The notes: a model not told the origin generated them from the sequence alone. Positions 1 to 8,549 are shown, numbered from the stretch's first letter. The stretch is 64,000 nucleotides of DNA from Brevibacillus reuszeri (GCF_002897295.1 NZ_BEXF01000017.1:62001-126000), one strand, 5' to 3'. A program made the numbers and translations.

Positions 1-1
1 A

Positions 2-145
2 AGAGCAAAGACAAGTCGCCAAACGATAACCAATATTGAGCTATATGGTCAGGTACCTAATGGACTTCTTATGATTATAATTTGCGAAGTTCTAAAGAAA
101 GAGCCAAAGGAAATTTTTTTTACTAAAGATGCTATGCATGGTTAG
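2..145 (+). CDS. 3' end of a gene cut by the window edge
   Basis: An open frame runs from the first bases to a TAG at 143-145 and gives about 47 residues ending in KDAMHG. No start is inside the window, so this would be the C-terminus of a gene lying to the left. The composition (IIICEVLKKEPKEIFF) looks protein-like, but I do not recognise the family. It precedes a run of small phage-type genes on the same strand. It could also be a chance open frame. Confidence 0.35.
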   Translation, partial: RAKTSRQTITNIELYGQVPNGLLMIIICEVLKKEPKEIFFTKDAMHG

Positions 146-210
146 CGAAATGCAACGAAGAATCGTTCCTCGAAAACTGCATAGTTAAACCAACAATAAG
201 GGGGTTCACC

Positions 211-339
211 ATGCGATATTTCGGCGTGAAGGTAGGGGGGAAGCTCTACATTCGGACACCAAAAGGCAATTTACTATCTCTTGGGTTCTTAGCTGACATT
301 GAAAAGCTGTTTGAGGAATTGGAGGTAGATAAGCAATGA
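211..339 (+). CDS. small phage-type protein, 42 aa
   Basis: An ATG at 211 follows an AAGGGGG ribosome binding site at a good distance. The 42-residue product (starts MRYFGVKVGGKLYIRTPKG) has no family I can name. Its TGA overlaps the next start in an ATGA arrangement, so the two genes are probably translationally coupled. The position suggests an early-region phage protein. The call rests on the ribosome binding site and the overlap. Confidence 0.5.
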   Translation: MRYFGVKVGGKLYIRTPKGNLLSLGFLADIEKLFEELEVDKQ

Positions 340-614
340 TCTTCCTGTCAGAACACATGAAAGAAACAACCGACATTATGGCTGGGTTTACGACTGGCAG
401 ATTGTTCATGGAAAACGGAACAGTTGGGCTTCAACGATCCAACGGGAAAGAAATTTACTTGGGTGAAAGAGATCACATCGAAGTTCGAAATGGTGACGAG
501 TACAAGCCTGTTACAACTAGGGAAGTATTGACAGCTAAAACGGTCGAGGGATGGGCTTTATACGCTGGGTTATATGCGAGGGTAAAACGAGAGGGTACAA
601 ACACCTTGCCATAA
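336..614 (+). CDS. small phage protein, possibly DUF5348-like
   Basis: This 92-residue protein starts at an ATG overlapping the previous stop codon. The pattern (short beta-rich core, RDHIEVRNGDEYKPVTTREV, then GWALYAGL..RVKR near the end) resembles the small DUF5348 proteins of Firmicute phages and plasmids. I judge that from memory of the pattern only. No catalytic residues are visible. It is probably co-expressed with its upstream partner. Function is unknown. Confidence 0.5.
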   Translation: MIFLSEHMKETTDIMAGFTTGRLFMENGTVGLQRSNGKEIYLGERDHIEVRNGDEYKPVTTREVLTAKTVEGWALYAGLYARVKREGTNTLP

Positions 615-677
615 CAATGTATCCAGTAAAATACGTGGCAATCGTCATGAAACGCACTTGAGAAGGGGAGATAGGCA

Positions 678-938
678 ATGCATTACACCAGCGAGGAAAA
701 AGAGACGGTTTGTGTCTATGATTACATTGATGGAATGTGGGAGGTCTACAGTTGCGTACCTCGTCATATAACCAAACTTCGCAAAGCAGTGGGTGAACCG
801 TACTGGAAAGAAGAACGCACGGGCCGGACAGGAAAAGTAATGCTTGCTGCTGGTAGATGGAAGTTAAATGGGAACCAAATTCGTTTCTTCGCTCCCTTTG
901 GCTCCCACGCAAAGCAGAAAACGCCTAGGAACTCATAA
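678..938 (+). CDS. hypothetical phage protein, 86 aa
   Basis: The ATG at 678 is preceded by AAGGGGAG. The product begins MHYTSEEKETVCVYDYIDG and is rich in Trp, Tyr and charged residues through the centre, with no membrane segment or signal peptide. Its last dozen residues (after FFAPFG) look less conserved-like. I do not recognise a family. It lies in a same-strand series of small genes typical of a prophage early region. Confidence 0.5.
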   Translation: MHYTSEEKETVCVYDYIDGMWEVYSCVPRHITKLRKAVGEPYWKEERTGRTGKVMLAAGRWKLNGNQIRFFAPFGSHAKQKTPRNS

Positions 939-1058
939 TCTCTCTAGTCTAGGGATTTATACCTTCTGCTACATTTTCATAACTAAGCACTTAACGAGGC
1001 CGCGTCAAAGTCACATGGGAAGGAAAAAGAAGCGAATCAATATCAAAGGGGGAATACC

Positions 1059-1427
1059 ATGCGAACATCAGCAAGAAGAAAAATGGGCCGCGCAATCAGC
1101 CCTACGGTTATCGTACAAACGGCCCAGCCACTTGATCCGGTGTCTAATCCAGCAGTTGATCCAAACCAACTATTTCAACAGTTGGCCCAGGAGATGGCAC
1201 AAGCATTAATCCAACAGCAGCAGGTGCAGGCGGTACAGCCAAAGCGCAATGTGCTAACCGTAGAGGAAGCAGGGGAAGAAGTGTTTGAATGCAAGATTAG
1301 CAAGTATAAGTTGTACCAGTTACTTAGAAATGGGGAGTGCCCCAGTGTAAAGATCGGGTCAAAATATATTCTCCGTCGCGATACTTTAGAGGTATGGCTG
1401 CGGCAACGGGAGCAGGGATATCAATAA
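1059..1427 (+). CDS. excisionase-type helix-turn-helix protein
   Basis: This is a 122-residue protein with an AAGGGGG ribosome binding site. Residues 1-65 are low-complexity and rich in Gln, Ala and Pro. Residues 66-118 form an excisionase-type winged HTH: a helix KISKYKLYQLLRNGE, the wing PSVKIGSKYILRRDTLEVWL, then a short tail. Proteins of this class bind DNA as recombination directionality factors or small regulators. No integrase gene is adjacent within the window, so an accessory regulatory role is equally possible. Confidence 0.65.
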   Translation: MRTSARRKMGRAISPTVIVQTAQPLDPVSNPAVDPNQLFQQLAQEMAQALIQQQQVQAVQPKRNVLTVEEAGEEVFECKISKYKLYQLLRNGECPSVKIGSKYILRRDTLEVWLRQREQGYQ

Positions 1428-1469
1428 TCTTCAAATCTTCTGGATGACCCTTGAAAGAGAGGTGGTGAT

Positions 1470-2333
1470 GTGAATAAAGGATGGATAAAGTTATATCGCA
1501 GCATCTCGGGGAGTTCTACTTTTCAAAAGCTTACGGCGGTACAAAAATTAATTGCTATTTACATCTTATTGAACGCCAATCATAAAGACAGTGTATGGAT
1601 CGATCATTACCGTGGTATTGAGGTTAACGTTAAGCGTGGACAGTTAATTACTTCACGTCAAAAAATCATCGAGGAATGGTTTAACAACGACAAAAATGTA
1701 ACCAACCAAAAAATCCGCACTTGTTTAACGAAATTAGAAAAACTCGGATTTTTAACTATCGAATCAACCAACTGGTATACGCTCATAACTGTCGTTAATT
1801 ACGGCATTTATCAGGGGGGGATGAAGAAAATAACCAACACCCAACCAGCACATAACCAGCAGGATAACCACAAACAAGAAGTATTTAAGAATGATCAAGA
1901 AGGTAATAAGAAAAACCCTTCTTTTCGAAACAGGTCGAAGACCTATTCCGAGGACAGTGATTATTTCAAAATGGCTCAATACTTCTATGAAAAAGTAAAA
2001 GCAGTTGCAGAAGAAGAAGGATTAGGCCGTTTGATAATCAAGTCTGATCTGCAAAAGTGGGCTGATGAATTCCGGAAGATTGTCGAAATTGACAAGGTTG
2101 AAGACAAACATCTTATCCGGGATGTGCTCGACTGGGTAACGTCTGACACGTTCTGGAAAGTCAATGTCCTGTCGGCAAAGAAACTACGGGCAAAGTTCGG
2201 GGAGCTTGCTTTGAAGATGAAAGCAGCGCAAAGACCGAAACAACACAAGAAAGTAGATTATCGGGATAAGGAGATAGCTTTCCAAGAGTGGGTGAGTAAA
2301 GGAAATGACGAAAATGACTTCGACTGGAGTTGA
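1470..2333 (+). CDS. DnaD-like phage replication protein
   Basis: This 287-residue protein starts at a GTG (GAGAGGTGGTGAT upstream). The N-terminal part (residues 1-115) has the winged-helix pattern of phage replication organisers: MNKGWIKLYRSI, GQLITSRQKIIEEW, QKIRTCLTKLEKLGFL. A polar, Asn/Gln/Lys-rich linker (115-160) follows, then a helical C-terminal part that would contact a helicase loader. In related phages this protein binds the origin and recruits DnaC/DnaI-type loaders. No loader follows here. Instead two ArpU-type regulators do, and the next gene starts just after the stop. Confidence 0.65.
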   Translation: MNKGWIKLYRSISGSSTFQKLTAVQKLIAIYILLNANHKDSVWIDHYRGIEVNVKRGQLITSRQKIIEEWFNNDKNVTNQKIRTCLTKLEKLGFLTIESTNWYTLITVVNYGIYQGGMKKITNTQPAHNQQDNHKQEVFKNDQEGNKKNPSFRNRSKTYSEDSDYFKMAQYFYEKVKAVAEEEGLGRLIIKSDLQKWADEFRKIVEIDKVEDKHLIRDVLDWVTSDTFWKVNVLSAKKLRAKFGELALKMKAAQRPKQHKKVDYRDKEIAFQEWVSKGNDENDFDWS

Positions 2334-2350
2334 TGGAAGGAGGATGTGAT

Positions 2351-2755
2351 GTGAGGGTACGGGTAGATAAAACTACCTTCAAAGTTGTTGAAGAACTTCT
2401 CAAGCAGGCACAGTTTTTGAAATACATCAATCTAGTTGGTGTTACAGAGGACAAGCTGCTAGATGATGACATTGTCCAGCAACGTAAGAAATTTGTTGAA
2501 CGGATCGAAAAAGCAGTTGCACTCCTTGCTCCAAAAGAAATTCGGTTGATATCCGAGCGTTACCTTTCTCAGGACGAGAATTATGTCAAAGACTATGAAG
2601 TGTATGAGGCTATGCAGATCAGCGAGTTCACGTACTACAAATATAAAAACAGAGCAATGGAAAAGCTGGCTGAGATTCTAGGCATTAGCTCGAAAGTTCC
2701 AGATCCTCATTGGTGCCCACTTTGCAATCGAGGTGTTACCAGTGAAAGGGGCTGA
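2351..2755 (+). CDS. ArpU/RinA-type phage late regulator, copy 1
   Basis: I chose the GTG at 2351 because AAGGAGG ends 7 bases before it. An ATG at 2333 in the same frame would sit on the ribosome binding site. The 134-residue protein has the ArpU-type fold pattern: an N-terminal helix, then RIEKAVALLAPKEIRLISERYL, and a sigma region-4-like helix-turn-helix near the end (YEVYEAMQISEFTYYKYKNR). Family members activate phage packaging and lysis operons. The C-terminal 15 residues include CPLC, not typical of the family. A second, divergent copy follows immediately. Confidence 0.65.
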   Translation: MRVRVDKTTFKVVEELLKQAQFLKYINLVGVTEDKLLDDDIVQQRKKFVERIEKAVALLAPKEIRLISERYLSQDENYVKDYEVYEAMQISEFTYYKYKNRAMEKLAEILGISSKVPDPHWCPLCNRGVTSERG

Positions 2756-3119
2756 TGCGTTACATAAGGGTGAACGAAAAGCAATACTTCAATTTGTTGA
2801 ATCCCTTCTTGAGAGGTACAGGCTTTGCAAATACTTAATTCCAGATGACGGCCAATCGATTAGATCAAATTATGATATCGAATTACTTGAAAAGCATCGT
2901 ACATTCTGTAGAAAGATTGAACAGGCTGTCAGTCAGCTACCGGATCGTGAACAATTTTTGATCAAAGAAAGGTATTTAGGCATCATTTATATCACCTACT
3001 ATCGAGTGTATCGCGATCGTTTCGATCCACCGATCAGCGAGGGCACTTATACCAAGGTCAGGTGGAGAGCTATGTACAAACTAGCGGTCATGCTTGGCAT
3101 GCTTGAGAGCGACTGTTAA
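2742..3119 (+). CDS. ArpU/RinA-type phage late regulator, copy 2
   Basis: The GTG at 2742 has GAGGTG about 8 bases upstream and overlaps the end of copy 1 by 14 bases. An in-frame GTG at 2733 is possible. The protein (about 125 aa) matches copy 1 over its length in pattern: KIEQAVSQLPDREQFLIKERYL, then YYRVYRDRF..ISEGTYTKVRWRA and a final KLAVMLGM. The two are clearly paralogues but diverged, so the duplication is old. Tandem late regulators are unusual; one may control the other or act as a partner subunit. Confidence 0.6.
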   Translation: MKGADALHKGERKAILQFVESLLERYRLCKYLIPDDGQSIRSNYDIELLEKHRTFCRKIEQAVSQLPDREQFLIKERYLGIIYITYYRVYRDRFDPPISEGTYTKVRWRAMYKLAVMLGMLESDC

Positions 3120-3159
3120 CTAAACAATATGAATTAATTACGAAAAGGCGGTGCGGTGA

Positions 3160-3804
3160 ATGCATACTCAGCAAATTGAAAATAGGGCAACACAGCTAAA
3201 AGAAGAATTGGGCGGGAAGATTTTTGCTTTCCCCGTAGACGAAGCCGATCCGTTTTCCGAGTATATGATCACGATGGACTCGGGTGAAGGTCACTTTAAG
3301 ACATACCCGCAGCCCTTAACAATTAATGAAGTTGCTGCATGCGTAAAGACGCTACTGGAACAGCTGAAAGAGGAAGGAGTTGATGTTGAGTATTCGAGAG
3401 ATGTGCGGTTCATCTCTTACCAAGCTCAAATGGATGCTCCAGACGTGACGATACATCGGTTGAAGAAGTCCAACATCGAAAAGCCACTGATGGAGAGCGA
3501 CGTGGACGTTATGCCGAATCCAGATGATCCCGAAACAATGCTTTTCTCGGCACGGGGAATTCTCAAATACAGCATGCTTGAAATGCTTGATAAGAACCCG
3601 AAGGGCGCCCGATTCATCGATGAATATTTTAAGCTCTTGGCTTCACGAAGATATGGTAAAACGGTGGCAGCTATCAGGCAGGAAGTTCGTCGGATGAGCA
3701 AGTCAGAAGCGATTCACTGGGTGGAGAAGACGTATAAGCGGTACATTTCAGACAGTCAGGAAATTATGAACATCATGCAAGTAATCGATGGTGTCAGATC
3801 ATGA
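3160..3804 (+). CDS. hypothetical phage protein, 214 aa
   Basis: The ATG at 3160 has an AAGGCGGTG ribosome binding site. The acidic N-terminal half contains VDVEYSRDVRFISYQAQMD, and the C-terminal 90 residues are helical and basic (FIDEYFKLLASRRYGKTVAAIRQEVRR is split here across positions 143-170). No signal peptide or membrane segment is visible and I do not recognise the family. It is coupled to the next small gene by an ATGA overlap, so both are probably translated from one phage transcript. Confidence 0.5.
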   Translation: MHTQQIENRATQLKEELGGKIFAFPVDEADPFSEYMITMDSGEGHFKTYPQPLTINEVAACVKTLLEQLKEEGVDVEYSRDVRFISYQAQMDAPDVTIHRLKKSNIEKPLMESDVDVMPNPDDPETMLFSARGILKYSMLEMLDKNPKGARFIDEYFKLLASRRYGKTVAAIRQEVRRMSKSEAIHWVEKTYKRYISDSQEIMNIMQVIDGVRS

Positions 3805-3962
3805 ACCACAGCAAGCGAGCAATTTGGTTAGCCGTTAATTCCGAAAATGGCGATCGTTTGGTACACATCACACAAGAACATACAAGACTTGCCCGCGAAT
3901 TAATCATAGATCGCTATCGATTGTCGGATGAGGAGGTGGAGATTTACAAAGCACGTATCTAA
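3801..3962 (+). CDS. small phage protein, 53 aa
   Basis: The start codon overlaps the previous stop (ATGA), the classic sign of translational coupling. The product begins MNHSKRAIWLAVNSENGDR and ends with an acidic-basic helix. I do not know a family. It continues the run of small, tightly packed same-strand genes. Confidence 0.45.
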   Translation: MNHSKRAIWLAVNSENGDRLVHITQEHTRLARELIIDRYRLSDEEVEIYKARI

Positions 3963-4020
3963 CAGCTACGCCGGGAGCGCGAAAGCATACTGAAACTGTT
4001 TCAGGAGGGTGGGGACGAGG

Positions 4021-4188
4021 ATGGACAACAGAAAAACAGTTGACATAGGGAAACTGATCACCGCCATGAAAGACCGGGGTATGGATACAAGTAAGGTTGA
4101 GGTGCTCTTAGAAGAAATAAAGGCGGAAAGAAATAATAACCCCACTACCACGAATAGTGAGGTTATCAAAAACACTTACACTGCTTGA
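4021..4188 (+). CDS. small phage protein, 55 aa
   Basis: An AGGAGGGTGGGGACGAGG stretch precedes the ATG at 4021. The product (MDNRKTVDIGKLITAMKDRG at the start) has one predicted amphipathic helix followed by an Asn/Thr-rich tail. The family is unknown. Support is the strong ribosome binding site and position. Confidence 0.45.
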   Translation: MDNRKTVDIGKLITAMKDRGMDTSKVEVLLEEIKAERNNNPTTTNSEVIKNTYTA

Positions 4189-4294
4189 AACGAGGACATG
4201 CCGTCCAAAGTAGATTTTATAACAGCATGGCTTAGGATTGCCATATAAATTCTCATTTTCGGTTTCACCCAATAAAAACAAAGGAGAGATACAG

Positions 4295-4888
4295 ATGTTT
4301 GGAAACAAAACGTTACAGCAACATGTTGATGAGTTTTTGGAAAAAGTGAGGGAGAGGGAGGGAAAGATCCAATCAAAAATTGAGGAACTGGAATCTCAAA
4401 GGGAGTCTCTCATGGCTAAAGTTAAAGAGCAGACTTCAGCAATGATTGAATTGGAAATTGCGGGTGATGATAAGGGGGCTGAAAAGTTTCTAAAAAGTAA
4501 TCGGCAGATGCATTTACAAATTGATGAAATTAAGTACCGTATCCAAGAGTATCAGGCTCAGTTTGAAAAGACCCAACAAAATGAAAAGAGCTTGGACAAA
4601 GTGAAGGATGCTGCAATTCAAGCTAAGAAGGCGCTGTCTGGGAAGATGACCATGTACAAGAAACAAGAAGAGGAATTGGAACAGCAAATGGAGGAACTAA
4701 AGAAAAAAAGAGAACAAGTCATTTTGGATTGGCGGGTAGCTCATCACAGCGATATTGAAGGAGGTTTGATTAACCTTGCGCCTTATATTGACAGGAGGGC
4801 AAGAAAAATATCATATCCTGAAAATAAGGAATTTATACGTAGCTGGCTAGATGGCGAGTCTATAGAAAAGTACTTCAGAAAATCTTAG
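4295..4888 (+). CDS. coiled-coil protein, 197 aa
   Basis: The ATG at 4295 has AAGGAGAGATACAG in front. An in-frame ATG 57 bases earlier lacks a binding site. Residues about 8-140 are an almost unbroken heptad-rich coiled coil (many Glu, Lys, Gln; KIQSKIEELESQRESLMAKV). The last 50 residues are globular and end near WLDGESIEKYF. No catalytic motif is seen. It may be a scaffold or DNA-associated protein of the prophage. The family is not recognised. Confidence 0.55.
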   Translation: MFGNKTLQQHVDEFLEKVREREGKIQSKIEELESQRESLMAKVKEQTSAMIELEIAGDDKGAEKFLKSNRQMHLQIDEIKYRIQEYQAQFEKTQQNEKSLDKVKDAAIQAKKALSGKMTMYKKQEEELEQQMEELKKKREQVILDWRVAHHSDIEGGLINLAPYIDRRARKISYPENKEFIRSWLDGESIEKYFRKS

Positions 4889-5070
4889 GAAAAGCAATAT
4901 ACAGGGCTTAACATAACAGTAGGTGAGACAGCTCCGCAGTTGAATATAGACCACCTCTACATGGTGGAAATGGAATCCCTAAATAATTGCGGTGTAACTA
5001 ACAACTTAATAAACAATTCCTTTGATGGCCTTGGTTCAAAATAGTATGAATTGGAGGATGCTAACCAAGC

Positions 5071-6015
5071 ATGAAAAACGAAAAACCAAACAAGTACTGG
5101 GTCCTAAATAAAACGGGTTCGAGTAGTGCTGAATTGACACTTTACGGGGAGATAAGTGATAAAGAATGGTGGGGTGAAGAGGTTACCCCTCAGCAGCTGA
5201 GCGCTGATTTGAAAGCCCTAGGGGATAATGTTTCTAAAATTACCGTTCGCCTCGATAGTCCAGGTGGAAATGTGTTTGCCGGTCTAGCCATTCGCTCATT
5301 ATTGAAGAACCATAAAGCTCATATCACCGTCCATGTTGATGGATTGGCAGCTTCAATTGCTTCAATAATCGCAATGGCCGGTGACAAAATTGTTATGGCA
5401 AAAGGCAGTATGATGATGATCCACAATCCAATGACAACGGTGCGTGGAGGAAATTCGAAACAGTTTCGAGAAGTCGCTGACTGGTTAGATCAAATTAGAG
5501 ATTCAATGGTAACCGTTTATAAAGATCGAACCGGTCAAGCAGCGAACAGAATTATTGAGATGATGGACGCTGAGACTTGGATGAGTGCTGAAGAAGCTGT
5601 TGATAAAGGGTTCGCTGATCAGGTAGAGGAAGGTAACACAGTAGCTGCAAGCATGATGGGTGCTATCGCGTTAATAAACGGTTTACAGATGGATCTATCA
5701 AGTTATAAGCATCCTCCGAAAAATTTAGTATCCAGTGGAGCAAGAACTGGCCTTGATCAAAGTAGTAATACACAAAGAACATTCAGTACCATGTATTCTG
5801 ATAAACAGCGAATCGAGGAGTTAGAGAGCTTTAGAACCCCACGAAACAGTCATATTATTGATGCTGCAATTAAAGATGGACGTAGAGCTGAATATGTGGC
5901 TTTAGAAATAGTTAAGGGTGGTTATCATCTAAGTGACGATCAGGCTATCCAACTAGAAGTGGATGCAATGGTAGCAGAGGCAGAAAGGTTACTTAAACGA
6001 CAAGGACGAAGATGA
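5071..6015 (+). CDS. ClpP-type prophage head maturation protease
   Basis: This 314-residue protein has an N-terminal S14 (ClpP-like) fold. LDSPGGNVFAG (about 61-71) is the oxyanion strand, the nucleophile region is VDGLAASIASIIAMAG (Ser near 95), and the catalytic His lies in MMMIHNP (about 118). Phage members cleave the scaffold during capsid maturation and normally sit between portal and major capsid genes. Here neither is present, so the structural module has been deleted around it. The C-terminal 90 residues are a helical tail. The chain looks complete, but its role is probably lost. Confidence 0.8.
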   Translation: MKNEKPNKYWVLNKTGSSSAELTLYGEISDKEWWGEEVTPQQLSADLKALGDNVSKITVRLDSPGGNVFAGLAIRSLLKNHKAHITVHVDGLAASIASIIAMAGDKIVMAKGSMMMIHNPMTTVRGGNSKQFREVADWLDQIRDSMVTVYKDRTGQAANRIIEMMDAETWMSAEEAVDKGFADQVEEGNTVAASMMGAIALINGLQMDLSSYKHPPKNLVSSGARTGLDQSSNTQRTFSTMYSDKQRIEELESFRTPRNSHIIDAAIKDGRRAEYVALEIVKGGYHLSDDQAIQLEVDAMVAEAERLLKRQGRR

Positions 6016-6088
6016 AGGTAACTTGGAAAATCAGCTAAAAGATTTGGAGTTCCAACGTTTGAGGGTATCTCTAAATAAATAGGTACAA

Positions 6089-6128
6089 AGCAACGGGCTG
6101 TTTCTGTAAGCAGTCTGTTGCTTTTTTT
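6089..6128 (+). terminator. Rho-independent terminator after the head protease
   Basis: A 12-bp stem (AGCAACGGGCTG against CAGTCTGTTGCT, two mispairs) is followed by seven T residues. Confidence 0.7.
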
Positions 6129-6250
6129 GATGTCAAGCCGAAGCAACTACGACCGTCAGTAAGTAGAAGTAAGTGGAGTGAATAGTCAAAAAGTAACAGG
6201 AAATGACTTCCTTTTGCCGAATTGTGTAGGTGAAAGGAGAGATATTGAAG

Positions 6251-6661
6251 ATGCTAACATTTGAAAAATTAAAATCACAGTTAACAGAGGGTAACTTCGA
6301 AGGCATTGAAGATTGCAGGACATTATCAGATTTGGTTGAAAAATTTGTTGGAGATGATGAAATCATTGATTTCTATCCGAAGGGTTTATTCGTGAATCAA
6401 AGAGTTGAATTCTATATCTTTAAGAGGGACTGCGTACTTGTTTTTTCTACAAATAGAATCCATAGTGCTATAAAATCCTTTAAGTATAAAGACCTCTTAG
6501 CAGTCGAATACGTACAATCTGAAAATGATGGTCGAAAAAGAAGTATTGATATTAAGTTTAGTGACGAGACACTGCACTTGGAAAGTTTTGCAGATACTAA
6601 TTACACCTGGAGTGACCGTTTCGGCGAAACAATTAGTCGTGTATTCAAATTACTTTCGTAG
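6251..6661 (+). CDS. DUF3908-like protein
   Basis: The ATG at 6251 sits 11 bases after AAGGAGAG. The GTG 21 bases upstream overlaps that site, so I rejected it. The 136-residue product starts MLTFEKLKSQL and continues with beta-rich text (EIIDFYPKGLFVNQRVEFYIF, VLVFSTNRI..FKYKDLLAVEY). This resembles the small DUF3908 proteins of Bacillus-type phages and a PH-like fold. Function unknown. It is one of several short cargo genes in 6-8.5 kb, each followed by its own hairpin. Confidence 0.5.
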   Translation: MLTFEKLKSQLTEGNFEGIEDCRTLSDLVEKFVGDDEIIDFYPKGLFVNQRVEFYIFKRDCVLVFSTNRIHSAIKSFKYKDLLAVEYVQSENDGRKRSIDIKFSDETLHLESFADTNYTWSDRFGETISRVFKLLS

Positions 6662-6724
6662 CAGAAAACTTCGGTCTTATAAGTTCTGACCGTTATAGTG
6701 AATAAGGGGGATAGAGTTAAAAGC

Positions 6725-6841
6725 ATGATAGAAGTGATAAGAACATTGTTAGATCTATTTACGCAACCGTTAATTGTTTTCTCAGCTCTGGCAGCACTTG
6801 CGATTACTTTTAGGTCACAGATATCCGAATTGTTTGATTAG
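6725..6841 (+). CDS. small single-pass membrane peptide, 38 aa
   Basis: The peptide starts MIEVIRTLLDLF, followed by one hydrophobic segment (PLIVFSALAALAITF) and a short charged tail. AAGGGGG lies about 15 bases upstream, rather far. A hairpin terminator overlaps the stop codon. It could be a holin-like or toxin-like peptide, but nothing in the sequence decides this. Confidence 0.4.
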   Translation: MIEVIRTLLDLFTQPLIVFSALAALAITFRSQISELFD

Positions 6842-6866
6842 CACCCATGTGGTGCTTTTTCTTTTG
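6840..6866 (+). terminator. hairpin terminator AGCACC/GGTGCT
   Basis: A 6-bp stem with a 5-base loop is followed by TTTTTCTTTT. The same stem and tail recur at 7408-7436. Confidence 0.7.
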
Positions 6867-6925
6867 TTCAAGGATTATAGACAACCTCACAAGTTTCCAT
6901 CAAAATGGAACCGGGAGGGAATCAA

Positions 6926-7405
6926 ATGCAAATTTATGGATCATTAATTGGTTTTATTACAGCAATCGTAGCGATATTTATAAGGGAATGGTGGGTTAAT
7001 CGCAACACCAAGAAGAAAAATAATGAAACAGCAAAGTGGTTGGTAAAAGTCTTTTTATTAAGAGAGCTACATAACAACCATTCAGAATTGAAAAAAACCA
7101 TTATTAATGGGTTTACTTTAGGTGATGTTCTAGAAGGAAACTGGGGTGAAAAACCCGGGGTAGCTTATGAGCAGCATTCAATGTCTAGTTACAATTTTAA
7201 TGTTAACGCTTGGGATAAATTTAAGTTTGAACTATTGAAGCTAGATTTTGAATTGGCCAAGGAAGTTGCAGATATTTATATGCGATTTGAAATATTAAAA
7301 GAGCATAGTGACAAAGAATCCAATCTATCTGATGTTTTGGTTAGGGATTTTAAAGGTTTTGAAGAAGCTTATCAAAATTTAGTGAGTAAATTTAATAATG
7401 TCTAA
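6926..7405 (+). CDS. membrane-anchored hypothetical protein, 159 aa
   Basis: The ATG at 6926 has GGGAGGG 7 bases before it. An N-terminal membrane segment (IYGSLIGFITAIVAIFI) is followed by WWVNRN and a basic stretch, so the rest should face the cytoplasm. The 130-residue soluble part is helical and rich in charged and aromatic residues. The architecture (one N-terminal anchor plus a helical domain) is common among uncharacterised phage-carried accessory genes. No family recognised. It ends at a hairpin terminator. Confidence 0.5.
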   Translation: MQIYGSLIGFITAIVAIFIREWWVNRNTKKKNNETAKWLVKVFLLRELHNNHSELKKTIINGFTLGDVLEGNWGEKPGVAYEQHSMSSYNFNVNAWDKFKFELLKLDFELAKEVADIYMRFEILKEHSDKESNLSDVLVRDFKGFEEAYQNLVSKFNNV

Positions 7406-7407
7406 TC

Positions 7408-7436
7408 AAAAGCACCTCACTGGTGCTTTTTCTTTT
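7408..7436 (+). terminator. hairpin terminator, second copy of the AGCACC type
   Basis: AAAAGCACC pairs with GGTGCTTTTT around a 5-base loop and is followed by CTTTT. It is nearly the same element as at 6840-6866. Confidence 0.75.
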
Positions 7437-7596
7437 CACCACAGAAAGGAAGGGTGCACCGTCTCCGTATAACAAGCGTGACCAGGTTAAGGTTTGGGTC
7501 GTGGCGGCTGCCTCATACTTGGAGGGAGCGAGGATGTAAATATTTGTAGACAAGGAACTATTTTCCATTCAAGATGTTGGTAGGAGGTTGGAAAAT

Positions 7597-8442
7597 ATGT
7601 GGATGGAAGTATCAGTTGAGAATTGGCAAGATTTTTTACAACAGGTTGAAGTGTTCCAGAAAAGAGACTGGATATTTAGAGGACAGTCAAATGCTGATTG
7701 GAGCCTACAAACTTCCTTTTATCGTGAAATGAAGAAGGCTGAATTAATTGGTAAACCGCTTGGAAATTATCGTAAATATGAAAAATCGCTATATAATGAA
7801 TTTTTAACATCTGCACACCTATACTCGACTCTACAGCCAAAAGAACCCGAAGGGGACTGGGTAGAAATACAGATAGAATATACTGAGTATAAGCTTGAAA
7901 TTATGTCAATCATGCAACATCATGGCGCTCCGACTCGTTTGCTAGATTGGACTTTCTCTCCTTATATAGCAACATTTTTTGCACTTGATGGTGCAAGTGA
8001 TCATAGATTTTGTGTTTACGCTCTCAATCAAGCATATATTCAAAAGAAAAACAAAAAAAGATTCAGGCAAAAAGAATTTGTTGCTGACGCTCTCGGACCT
8101 GGTTTGAGAAAACCAGAACCGTTTGTTGTGCCTTACGAACCGTATTATAAAAATGAGCGTTTAAGAAAACAGCTTGGTTTATTTATTGTGCCACATCCGC
8201 TTGAAATGACAGTTGATGAAATTTTTGCTGAATACGGTATTGTCGATGGTGTGGATCCTGAAACAGGTGAAGAAGTTGCTATTAAGTTCGTATTTGACAC
8301 GTCATTACAAATGCAGTGCTGGAGTAAATTGATGTTGATGGGCGTTACTCATGAGTCGATTTACCCAGGGCTAGACGGATTCTGTAGATCATTAAAATTA
8401 GACTTGCTAGAATCTCCTCGAAAAAGGCTTTCGTTATTATAG
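7597..8442 (+). CDS. FRG-domain protein
   Basis: The ATG at 7597 is 9 bases after TAGGAGG. A TTG at 7588 would touch the site. The 281-residue protein carries the FRG signature: WIFRGQSNADWSLQTS near residue 25, and later IMQHHGAPTRLLDWTFSPYIA (written here as two parts around residues 107-127). The FRG domain is an uncharacterised fold named for its Phe-Arg-Gly motif and is frequent in phage-carried and defence-associated loci. The whole domain is intact. It stands alone with terminators on both sides, as in a cargo gene. Role in phage exclusion is an inference. Confidence 0.75.
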   Translation: MWMEVSVENWQDFLQQVEVFQKRDWIFRGQSNADWSLQTSFYREMKKAELIGKPLGNYRKYEKSLYNEFLTSAHLYSTLQPKEPEGDWVEIQIEYTEYKLEIMSIMQHHGAPTRLLDWTFSPYIATFFALDGASDHRFCVYALNQAYIQKKNKKRFRQKEFVADALGPGLRKPEPFVVPYEPYYKNERLRKQLGLFIVPHPLEMTVDEIFAEYGIVDGVDPETGEEVAIKFVFDTSLQMQCWSKLMLMGVTHESIYPGLDGFCRSLKLDLLESPRKRLSLL

Positions 8443-8516
8443 TGATTAACTTTGCACCCATAAGGGGCATTTCTTCGCTTAAACACCCGTTCTCTATTTA
8501 GCTGAAACTCGCGACA

Positions 8517-8549
8517 TGTCACTCGTATTTAGAGTGGCATTTTTTATTT
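8517..8549 (+). terminator. hairpin terminator after the FRG gene
   Basis: TGTCACTC pairs with GAGTGGCA (one wobble-type mispair) and is followed by TTTTTTATTT. Confidence 0.6.
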
